The translations under genes and the position numbers were made by a program. Shown here in pieces: positions 1-5,506 of a stretch of 7,363 bases of DNA. Position 1 is the stretch's first letter, and every line of letters begins with the position of its first letter. This DNA comes from an uncultured Porphyromonadaceae bacterium (GTDB taxonomy: Bacteria; Bacteroidota; Bacteroidia; Bacteroidales; CAMTPD01): contig CAMTPD010000060.1 of the NCBI GenBank assembly GCA_947074265.1, forward strand, positions 1 to 7,363. Direction: 5' to 3'. The notes under the pieces were generated by a model. It saw only the letters and a program-made list of their open reading frames with translations, made no database searches and was not told where the DNA came from.

Positions 1-381
1 GCCCAGCTAGCAACATTGCCGCTTACACTTTATTACTTTGGAGTTTTTCCGCTTTACTTTCTTCCCGCGAATCTTTGTTTAATCCCATTGGTAACGCTGT
101 TGATTCCTTTATTGCTTATTTGGTTGCTTTTGAGTTTTGTGCTCGGAGTTGCGTTGATTTTGTCCAAAGCAATCCATCTGCTAATGCAAGCAATAGTCTT
201 TCTAACAAACAGTATATTCGAACTTCCCTATGCCGAGATTAAAATTACATTATCTGAATATGAAGTGTTTGCATTGTATATGCTATTGTTTAGTGGTTTT
301 GCACTTCTCAAATACAAAAAGCTAAGATCTTTTCTGCTAAGCAAACTATTTGTATTATCTTTGAGCCTACGCAAAAGATGA
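1..381 (+). CDS. comEC: ComEC/Rec2 family DNA-uptake channel, C-terminal part (5' end outside window)
   Basis: The reading frame is open from the first base and gives 126 residues before a TGA at 379-381. It opens with AQLATLPLTLYYFGVFPLYF, which matches the late part of the ComEC 'Competence' membrane domain (typically AQxATxPLxLYYFxxFPxYFLxAN). Almost all of residues 6-65 is hydrophobic, consistent with two or more membrane spans. A further hydrophobic stretch lies near residues 85-100, before a basic tail ending LSLRKR. ComEC forms the inner-membrane channel that passes single-stranded DNA during natural transformation. No metallo-beta-lactamase domain follows, as I recall for Bacteroidetes members, so this seems to be the normal C-terminus and not a truncation. 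The next gene starts 4 nt after the stop, implying co-transcription. A TTG at 16 could pass for a start, but the homology continues upstream of it, so this is a fragment of a longer gene. Confidence 0.85.
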   Translation, partial: AQLATLPLTLYYFGVFPLYFLPANLCLIPLVTLLIPLLLIWLLLSFVLGVALILSKAIHLLMQAIVFLTNSIFELPYAEIKITLSEYEVFALYMLLFSGFALLKYKKLRSFLLSKLFVLSLSLRKR

Positions 382-385
382 ATTT

Positions 386-1429
386 ATGTTGAGTAAAGTA
401 ATTGCAGAAGAGAATATCCAAAGGATAAAAAAGTATATTGAGAAAGGTCAGCGTTTTACAATCGTAACCCATGTAAGTCCGGACGGAGATGCATTGGGCT
501 CATCGCTGGGATTATATAATTTCTTAAACTGTTTTGACAAGGAGCGCATTTCGGTGGTTGTTCCCAACGACTTTCCTTCGTTTCTAAAGTGGATGCCGGG
601 AGCCAAAGATATTACTATTTTTGAGCATCATCCTGAGTTTGCCGTTCAATTGATTGAAGAGGCAGATGTAATCTTCTGTCTTGATTTTAATACGCCAAAA
701 CGTGTAGAGAAGCTTGCGCCTTACATTATTGGAGCTCAGGGTAGAAAGGTTTTGATAGATCATCACCTTGATCCGGACGAAATGTTTAAAGTAATCGTAT
801 CGCATCCGCAAATCTCATCTACAAGTGAACTGATCTTCCGTCTTATTTGCCGTTTGGGCGACTTTGACATGATGGATCTAGAAATGGCACAATGTATTTA
901 TACCGGAATGATGACCGATACCGGCGCATTCTCTTATAACTCAAACAATCCTGAGATTTATTTAATTGTATATGAATTGCTGAAACTCGGCGTAGACAAG
1001 GATGATATCTATCGTCGTGTCAATCATACGTATTCGGAAGGGCGTGTTCGTCTAATGGGTTATACCCTTTCTCAGAAGATGAAAGTGTACAAAAAGTATG
1101 GCGCTTCATTGATCTGTTTAAGTATGGACGAATTGAATCGCTACGATTATAAAAGCGGAGATACAGAAGGCTTTGTAAATATTCCATTGAGCATTGAAGG
1201 CATAAACTTCTCGGTGTTTTTACGCCGCGACGAAGACTATGTAAAAGTTTCGTTGCGTTCGGTGGGTGACTTTCCTTGTAATCTTTTTGCCGCTAGATAC
1301 TTTAACGGAGGCGGACACAAAAATGCTTCGGGTGGAGAGTTTTTTGGCACACTAGATGAAGCTCGAGAGCTTTTCGAAAAAGCATTGCCTGAATTTTATG
1401 CTTCACTCGGTATTAAAATAGAAGATTAA
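386..1429 (+). CDS. nrnA: DHH/DHHA1 family phosphoesterase, NrnA-like (nanoRNase / pAp phosphatase)
   Basis: This 347-residue protein has the usual length and layout for NrnA-type enzymes. The N-terminal DHH domain carries THVSPDGDALGSS (H29, D33, D35), CLDFN (D100), the signature DHH at 125-127, and MTDTGAFSY (D178). These are the expected metal ligands for a two-metal (typically Mn) centre. The C-terminal DHHA1 substrate-binding domain has GGGHKNASGG at 308-317. Family members remove nucleotides from very short RNAs and dephosphorylate 3'-phosphoadenosine 5'-phosphate, and some cleave pApA from c-di-AMP breakdown. Which substrate matters here cannot be read from sequence. It is a soluble cytoplasmic enzyme with no signal peptide. 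The ATG at 386 lies 4 nt after the comEC stop and the protein begins directly with a helical segment typical of the family, so this start is well supported. All catalytic motifs are intact. Confidence 0.93.
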   Translation: MLSKVIAEENIQRIKKYIEKGQRFTIVTHVSPDGDALGSSLGLYNFLNCFDKERISVVVPNDFPSFLKWMPGAKDITIFEHHPEFAVQLIEEADVIFCLDFNTPKRVEKLAPYIIGAQGRKVLIDHHLDPDEMFKVIVSHPQISSTSELIFRLICRLGDFDMMDLEMAQCIYTGMMTDTGAFSYNSNNPEIYLIVYELLKLGVDKDDIYRRVNHTYSEGRVRLMGYTLSQKMKVYKKYGASLICLSMDELNRYDYKSGDTEGFVNIPLSIEGINFSVFLRRDEDYVKVSLRSVGDFPCNLFAARYFNGGGHKNASGGEFFGTLDEARELFEKALPEFYASLGIKIED

Positions 1430-1462
1430 TTTGAGGTTATTAAGCGAGAATGCTTATTTTTG
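1430..1462 (+). promoter_or_regulatory. Candidate Bacteroidetes-type promoter (-33 TTTG, -7 TAnnTTTG)
   Basis: TTTG at 1430-1433 is followed after 21 nt by TATTTTTG at 1455-1462, a perfect match to the Bacteroidetes primary-sigma consensus TTTG / TAnnTTTG with near-usual spacing. Transcription would start around 1467-1470. The promoter lies in the only gap of more than a few bases in the comEC-glmM block. It would give the lipoprotein and glmM their own transcript in addition to any read-through. It is inferred from motif match only. Confidence 0.5.
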
Positions 1463-1483
1463 TCACAAATGAGAAACAAAATT

Positions 1484-2017
1484 ATGAAAAGAGGTTTTTA
1501 TCTTATAGCGTTGCTTGGTTTGTTTTCGACCTATTTTTCGTGTGATAATACAGAAACATATGCAGAGAAACTAAAGAAACAAGACAAAGCAATAGACCGT
1601 TTTATCAAAAGTGAAGGCATTACTGTTCTTGACGAGTATCCTTCCGATAGCGTTTTTGCAGAAAAAGAATTTGTAAAGTTGCCATCGGGAATTTATATGA
1701 ATGTAATCGATTCAGGTAATGGTACACGTGCTAAGAAAGGACAGTCTGTATATGTTCGCTTAAGAGATCTTATCTATTTCTCTACAAGTGATACAATCAA
1801 ATATTCAAACATGCGTCCGGGATTGCAACCATCTACAATCGAGTACCAACAAAACTACGGAAATATTGATGCATGCGAAGGCTTCGGTATACCGTTAGAG
1901 TCGGTAGGTGATGGCGCAAAAGTAAAACTTATCATTCCGGGCAAGTTTGGTTTGCAAGCAGATCAGCAAAATATTACGCCTGTTTATTATGGCTTTTTAA
2001 AATATCAATTTGACTAA
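1484..2017 (+). CDS. DUF4827-like lipoprotein with a degenerate FKBP-type C-terminal domain
   Basis: Taken from the ATG at 1484 the product is 177 residues. It begins with a basic MKRG, a hydrophobic segment (residues 5-18) and Cys20 (YFSC followed by DN), a loose Bacteroidetes lipobox, so it is probably a membrane-anchored lipoprotein. Two other starts are in frame: TTG 1460, which overlaps the -7 promoter box, and ATG 1469, which would be leaderless. Both would put extra residues before the signal peptide. From memory this protein and its position before glmM match the DUF4827 family of Bacteroidales. Residues 66-177 follow the order of an FKBP domain: SGIYMNVIDSGNG, then KKGQSVYVRL, then EGFGIPLESVGDGAKVKLII with PGKFG, then VYYGFLKYQF. 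Two residues important for prolyl-isomerase activity look changed: the core Trp is Phe134 and the Tyr of the usual LAYG is Leu157. A binding or chaperone-like role is inferred. The stop is 3 nt before glmM. Confidence 0.8.
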   Translation: MKRGFYLIALLGLFSTYFSCDNTETYAEKLKKQDKAIDRFIKSEGITVLDEYPSDSVFAEKEFVKLPSGIYMNVIDSGNGTRAKKGQSVYVRLRDLIYFSTSDTIKYSNMRPGLQPSTIEYQQNYGNIDACEGFGIPLESVGDGAKVKLIIPGKFGLQADQQNITPVYYGFLKYQFD

Positions 2018-2020
2018 AAG

Positions 2021-3412
2021 ATGACGTTGATCAAATCTATTTCAGGTATCCGTGGTACAATCGGTGGTAAACCGGGAGATGGTCTTAACCCCTTGGATAT
2101 TGTAAAGTTTGTTGCAGCATACGCAACATTCATTAAGAAAAACACAACAGCAACAAGCAATAAGATTGTTGTAGGTCGTGATGCCCGCATTTCGGGACCA
2201 ATGGTAAAGCATATCGTATTAGGTACGCTTACAGGTATCGGCTTTGATGTAGTTGATATCGATTTGGCTACAACACCAACTACAGAAATTGCTGTTGCAA
2301 TGGAAGAAGCTTGTGGAGGTATTATCCTTACAGCAAGTCACAATCCGAAACAATGGAACGCACTTAAGTTGCTTAACGAGAAAGGCGAATTCTTGAATGC
2401 TGCGCAAGGAGAAGAAGTTCTTCGCATTGCTGAAGCAGAAGAATTTGAGTTTGCAGGTGTAGACGATCTTGGTAAAGTAATCGAAGATCAGTCGTATTTG
2501 GCAAAACACATCGAGAGTGTATTGAATCTTGATCTTGTAGACGTTGCAGCAATTAAAGCGGCAAACTTCAAGGTTGCGATAGATTGTGTAAACTCTGTTG
2601 GCGGCATCGTACTTCCTGAATTGCTTAAAGCATTAGGCGTAAAAGAAGTATTGAAGCTACACTGTGCACCACACGGAAACTTTGCACACAATCCGGAGCC
2701 ACTACCAGAGCACCTTACTGAGATTTCTTCTTTGATTAAAGAAGCAAAGGCAGACGTAGGTTTTGTGGTAGATCCAGACGTAGACCGTTTGGCTATTGTA
2801 TGTGAAAACGGCGAAATGTTTGGCGAAGAATATACATTGGTTGCAATCGGTGACTACATTCTTTCTCATACTCCAGGTAATACGGTTTCCAACTTAAGCT
2901 CAAGTCGTGCATTACGTGATGTAACTCGTATGCATGGTTGCGATTATAGCGCAGCTGCGGTAGGAGAGGTAAACGTAGTAACAAAGATGAAAGAAACAAA
3001 TGCAGTGTTTGGTGGTGAAGGCAACGGTGGAGTAATCTATCCTGCAAGTCACTACGGTCGCGATGCATTGGTAGGAATCGCTTTGTTCCTTACACACTTG
3101 GCAAAGAAAAAACTAAGCGGTAGTGCGTTGCGTGCAACATATCCTGCATACTTTATCTCAGAACAAAAAATCGAACTTACTCCAGACATCGACGTAGATG
3201 CAATCCTTGTAAAAGTGAAAGAACGCTTTGCCGGAAACGACATCACTGATATCGATGGCGTAAAGATCGACTTCCCAGAGAAGTGGGTACACTTGAGAAA
3301 ATCAAATACCGAACCAATTATCCGTATCTACTCCGAAGCGCACTCGATGCAAGAAGCAGAAGAGTTAGGTAAAGAGATTATTGCGATCATCAAAGAAATC
3401 GCAGGTAAATAA
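2021..3412 (+). CDS. glmM: Phosphoglucosamine mutase (alpha-D-phosphohexomutase family)
   Basis: This 463-residue protein has the four-domain phosphohexomutase layout. It starts ISGIRGTIGG (residues 7-16). The phosphoserine loop is TASHNP with Ser106 as the phosphorylated nucleophile. The Mg loop is DPDVDR (D251, D253, D255), the sugar-binding loop is GGEGNGG (331-337), and the phosphate-binding loop is RKSNTEP (426-432). GlmM converts glucosamine-6-phosphate to glucosamine-1-phosphate, leading to UDP-GlcNAc for peptidoglycan and LPS, in the cytoplasm. The family also includes phosphomannomutases and phosphoglucomutases. The GEGNGG loop resembles, as I recall, the archaeal-type GlmM branch more than the GEQSGH of E. 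coli-type enzymes, and the GlmM call is supported by this being the usual Bacteroidales annotation. The ATG at 2021 follows the previous stop by 3 nt, so the two genes are probably translationally coupled. The gene ends at the strong terminator downstream. Confidence 0.88.
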   Translation: MTLIKSISGIRGTIGGKPGDGLNPLDIVKFVAAYATFIKKNTTATSNKIVVGRDARISGPMVKHIVLGTLTGIGFDVVDIDLATTPTTEIAVAMEEACGGIILTASHNPKQWNALKLLNEKGEFLNAAQGEEVLRIAEAEEFEFAGVDDLGKVIEDQSYLAKHIESVLNLDLVDVAAIKAANFKVAIDCVNSVGGIVLPELLKALGVKEVLKLHCAPHGNFAHNPEPLPEHLTEISSLIKEAKADVGFVVDPDVDRLAIVCENGEMFGEEYTLVAIGDYILSHTPGNTVSNLSSSRALRDVTRMHGCDYSAAAVGEVNVVTKMKETNAVFGGEGNGGVIYPASHYGRDALVGIALFLTHLAKKKLSGSALRATYPAYFISEQKIELTPDIDVDAILVKVKERFAGNDITDIDGVKIDFPEKWVHLRKSNTEPIIRIYSEAHSMQEAEELGKEIIAIIKEIAGK

Positions 3413-3438
3413 TCCCTGATACGATAACGATACAATAC

Positions 3439-3479
3439 AAAGGCAGCCTCGTCTCTACAAAGAGATTGAGGCTGCTTTT
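3439..3479 (+). terminator. Rho-independent terminator of the comEC-glmM block
   Basis: GCAGCCTC (3443-3450) pairs with GAGGCTGC (3468-3475). After a one/two-base internal bulge, TCTCT (3452-3456) pairs with AGAGA (3461-3465) around an ACAA loop. The arm is preceded by AAA and followed by TTTTCGTTT, so the base of the stem extends by A-U pairs. It begins about 30 nt after the glmM stop. The strong stem plus T-run makes this the clear transcript end for the left block. Confidence 0.93.
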
Positions 3480-3490
3480 CGTTTATATAG

Positions 3491-3530
3491 GCTCATCTCA
3501 TGTGAATTAGATAAACAAATGTTGATGAGC
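3491..3530. repeat. Imperfect inverted repeat / hairpin downstream of the glmM terminator
   Basis: GCTCATC (3491-3497) is the exact reverse complement of GATGAGC (3524-3530). After a small internal loop the inner arms CATGTG and CAAATG pair with one mismatch around an 11-nt A/T-rich loop. TTTGCCATTTTT follows, so it might act as a weak backup terminator. It could also be an operator or a chance structure. No function can be assigned from sequence. Confidence 0.45.
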
Positions 3531-3553
3531 TTTGCCATTTTTACCTATATTTG
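3521..3553 (+). promoter_or_regulatory. Weak promoter candidate for a long leader of the beta-propeller gene
   Basis: TATATTTG at 3546-3553 matches the Bacteroidetes -7 consensus TAnnTTTG exactly. The best -33 partner is GTTG at 3521-3524 (three of four bases), 21 nt upstream, which overlaps the preceding hairpin. If real, transcription would start near 3558 and run through the palindromic element, giving a leader of about 325 nt before the ATG at 3885. A six-base match in A/T-rich DNA can arise by chance, so this is tentative. Confidence 0.28.
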
Positions 3554-3672
3554 AAACAATTCTTTAGTGAAAGCACACATTTGGAGAATAATAAACACCT
3601 TTTTTCGATCTGTTTTTAGTTTAGACTAACTGCTAATATCACGAACGATGCCGGCTGCTGTTGTATGCTTTA

Positions 3673-3790
3673 AGACGAAAGTCTGCGAGGGTTAAACCTT
3701 GTGCCCCGGGGCGCAAAGATGGTACCCCTTGGGCTACAGTCTTTGCGGGCCTAGGCACAAAGATGAAACCCTTGGCTCGCAAGGTTTAAT
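3673..3790. repeat. G/C-rich mosaic of nested palindromes with a degenerate tandem unit
   Basis: Pairings seen: AGAC-GAAA-GTCT (3673-3684), a mini-hairpin with a GNRA loop; TTAAACCTTG (3692-3701) with CAAGGTTTAA (3780-3789), 10 bp; TTGTGCC (3699-3705) with GGCACAA (3754-3760), 7 bp; CGCAAAGA (3712-3719) with TCTTTGCG (3740-3747), 8 bp; and palindromes CCCCGGGG (3704-3711), GGTACC and GCCTAGGC (3749-3756). A unit made of a roughly 22-bp palindrome ending in CAAAG, then ATG, two variable bases and ACC(C)CTTGG(G)CT, occurs twice (3697-3735 and 3740-3777). This density of symmetry is not expected by chance and differs sharply from the A/T-rich flanks. It could be a structured RNA, part of a regulated leader, or a copy of a dispersed palindromic repeat. 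I cannot name a family. No target-site duplication or transposase was seen. Confidence 0.7.
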
Positions 3791-3884
3791 TCCAGTAATA
3801 AGGGATCTTGACCGTTGTATTATTCAGTCTTATTTAATGTGTCAAAAGAGGTAATAATTGATTGAATCTAAAGTTTAATAGTAT

Positions 3885-4982
3885 ATGAAAAACTTTCTTT
3901 TATCTGCTGCGGCATCTCTTTGTTGCTGTGTGTCGTGTACACAACCAGTAGGCGAATCTATTTGCACGACGATTGATTTGGGAGCTAGTATCGGACAGAC
4001 CACCGATGCAATTCGTTTGAATGATCTGTTCGACATAACACAAGTGCTTCCATTGGAAACGACTGACGACTTTCTGCTTTCGTCGATTAATCTGATTGGT
4101 AACCCTGAAAAAGTTTTGATCTTCAATGAATCGGACCGACTCTATTACGTGGATAAAGCAACCGGTAAATTACTTTCGAAGATAGATCGAAAAGGGAATG
4201 GCCCCGAGGAATACACTTATATAAGGATTGCTTCTGCTGATAACGATGGTAATGCACTGGTGTATGATCCGGATCGTAAGGCTCTATTGAAGTACTCGCC
4301 TCAGGGTAAGCTTATTTCCTCTGTTAAGAACGATTCGATAGGAAGTGTCTCTCAGTTAGCCGATGGTAATTATGCGGTAAGTTATGGCCCGTTGATAAAG
4401 TCTTGTCCCGGTATTGCTATCTACGATAAAGACTTTAACCTGTTGAGGCAAGGACTGACTAATGATCCTCTAAAATCGAACTTTATACTTATGTTTAATA
4501 CAATGTTTGAAAATGAAGGCAAGTGTTACTTTCAAGACTCACCGTTTAACGATACCCTTTTCTGTGTAACGAGCGAAAAAGATGTTCCTTTTCTGGTGTT
4601 GAGTAGTGGGGATTATAAGACTCCAATAGATGCATACGAGACGTATGATGTTTATAAAAGAGATAGGGGAAGCTATATAATGAATAAATACGGACAGTTT
4701 GCGGGAGATAGATTATTCATAACTTTCTCTTACGGGGAAAAGAAGTATCACGACGTTTGGGATATGAAGACTTCCAAACTGCTCTACAGATCTGCGATTG
4801 GAAAAGACGGCGGAGTAGCAGGGATTCCAATGGAAATAGAAGGAACAGAAGTAGTGGTATGGCCTAAGCTTACTTACGGAGATAAAGTTTACGTGGAAGT
4901 GCAAGCCGAAGAGGCACAAGCTTTCTTGCCATCAGTCTCAGAGACAGACAACCCTATACTTGTAGAACTTACGTTGAAGTAG
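3885..4982 (+). CDS. 6-bladed beta-propeller lipoprotein (DUF4934 / BF3164-like)
   Basis: This 365-residue product has a signal peptide (MKNF then a hydrophobic stretch to residue 16). The cysteine-rich end contains Cys13-15 and Cys18 in LCCCVSC, so lipidation is likely although the exact modified Cys is ambiguous (Cys15 or Cys18). Family hallmarks of Bacteroidetes 6-bladed beta-propellers are PLETTDD (56-62), a blade ending LYYVDKATGKLLSKI (86-100), the typical RKGNGPEEY (102-110), and repeated blade edges such as ALVYDPDRKALLKYSPQGKL (124-143). It ends NPILVELTLK, the usual closing strand. It is probably on the cell surface or in the periplasm. Ligands for this family are generally unknown and none can be inferred here. 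It stands alone, with no SusC/SusD, sigma/anti-sigma or peptidase neighbours, and converges with the Nudix gene. No Shine-Dalgarno sequence is seen. The start is fixed by the signal peptide. Confidence 0.85.
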   Translation: MKNFLLSAAASLCCCVSCTQPVGESICTTIDLGASIGQTTDAIRLNDLFDITQVLPLETTDDFLLSSINLIGNPEKVLIFNESDRLYYVDKATGKLLSKIDRKGNGPEEYTYIRIASADNDGNALVYDPDRKALLKYSPQGKLISSVKNDSIGSVSQLADGNYAVSYGPLIKSCPGIAIYDKDFNLLRQGLTNDPLKSNFILMFNTMFENEGKCYFQDSPFNDTLFCVTSEKDVPFLVLSSGDYKTPIDAYETYDVYKRDRGSYIMNKYGQFAGDRLFITFSYGEKKYHDVWDMKTSKLLYRSAIGKDGGVAGIPMEIEGTEVVVWPKLTYGDKVYVEVQAEEAQAFLPSVSETDNPILVELTLK

Positions 4983-5003
4983 CGCCCTTAATCGAGAAGG
5001 GCG
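4983..5003. terminator. Hairpin at the convergent gene junction, possible bidirectional terminator
   Basis: CGCCCTT (4983-4989) pairs perfectly with AAGGGCG (4997-5003) across a 7-nt loop. It begins one base after the beta-propeller stop and contains the last codons and the TAA (4990-4988) of the - strand Nudix gene. Neither side carries a clear T-run, so intrinsic termination would be weak. Placement between two converging genes still suggests a transcript-end role for both. Confidence 0.5.
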
Positions 5004-5500
5004 GTTCTAAAGCGGATGAATTCTTTTTCGAAGTTGGGCGTGAAGACTTCTTTGCCTATCATGGCGTCAATCTCTTCGATAGACCAGAAGCGTCCGCCGT
5101 CTAGCTCTTCTGCGTCGGGACAGATTGTTTCTGTGTATACGGTTTTGTAGATGTAGACGAGTTCTTTTTCGATCTCCGATTCAAACACATAACGTGCTAC
5201 AAAGGTGGGTGTAAAACCGGCAATGCCAAGTTCTTCGCTGCTTTCGCGTACAAGGGCAACGTCGGGAGTTTCGCCAAAGTCGACGTGACCGCCTACGGCA
5301 GTATCCCATTTGCCCGGCTGAATGTCTTTGTGCATAGGTCGCTTTTGCAAAAACAATTCGCCCCATTCATTGAATACATGCAGATGTACAACCGGATGTA
5401 ACAGTTTGCATCCGTTGTGGCAAGTTTGGCGTGTTGCGCTTCCCGTTACGTTTCCCTCTTCATCTACAAGAGGGAACAATTCTTCGTTGTTATTGATCAT
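4988..5500 (-). CDS. Nudix hydrolase, IDI/YfcD-like subgroup
   Basis: This 170-residue protein has a clear Nudix box, GGHVDFGETPDVALVRESSE then ELGI. The consensus GX5EX7REUXEEXGU is met by G71, E77, R85-E86, E89-E90, G92 and I93, with Ser87 where a hydrophobic residue is usual. The metal-binding glutamates are present. Upstream of the box are LVDEEGNVTGSATR (11-24) and CHNGCKLLHPVVHLHVFN (27-44), then QKRPMHKDIQPGKWDT (52-67), which are typical of the Nudix group related to isopentenyl-diphosphate isomerase and E. coli YfcD. The Cys27 and His35 region recalls the IDI fold, but the full IDI active-site set cannot be claimed. Substrate is unknown, probably a nucleoside diphosphate derivative or another pyrophosphate. 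It is cytoplasmic. Its ATG is 6 nt after the topB stop, so it is the downstream gene of a two-gene unit. The A-rich stretch before the ATG fits Bacteroidetes translation starts. Confidence 0.9.
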   Translation of the reverse strand: MINNNEELFPLVDEEGNVTGSATRQTCHNGCKLLHPVVHLHVFNEWGELFLQKRPMHKDIQPGKWDTAVGGHVDFGETPDVALVRESSEELGIAGFTPTFVARYVFESEIEKELVYIYKTVYTETICPDAEELDGGRFWSIEEIDAMIGKEVFTPNFEKEFIRFRTALLD

Positions 5501-5506
5501 AATCGG

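Larger units (their letters stand above)
3413..3884. other. Gene-free intergenic region between glmM and the beta-propeller gene
   Basis: About 470 nt with no convincing protein gene on either strand. In order it holds the glmM terminator, an imperfect hairpin at 3491-3530, a TATATTTG box at 3546-3553, an A/T-rich stretch to about 3640, a G/C-rich palindromic mosaic at about 3673-3790, and an A/T-rich leader up to the ATG at 3885. No tRNA, rRNA or known riboswitch was recognised. The region is long for a single-promoter spacer in otherwise compact DNA. Confidence 0.85.

Noticed and set aside
16..18. TTG as the true start of a small membrane protein
   Set aside because: ComEC-like sequence continues upstream to base 1, so the frame is the tail of a longer gene.
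1460..1462. TTG as start of the lipoprotein gene
   Set aside because: It falls within the -7 promoter box and adds eight residues before a well-formed signal peptide that begins at ATG 1484.
3673..3790. CRISPR array or tRNA
   Set aside because: The repeats are only two, degenerate and without unique equal-length spacers. No cloverleaf with anticodon and T-loop sequence could be drawn.
3808..3836. E. coli sigma70-like promoter: TTGACC, 17 nt, TATTTA
   Set aside because: The -10 matches only three of six bases, and Bacteroidetes primary sigma factors use TTTG/TAnnTTTG, not this consensus. The exact 17-nt spacing is probably chance.
3875..4126. Open frame on the - strand over the start of the beta-propeller gene
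   Set aside because: It is antisense to the signal peptide and first blades of a recognised family and has no features of its own.
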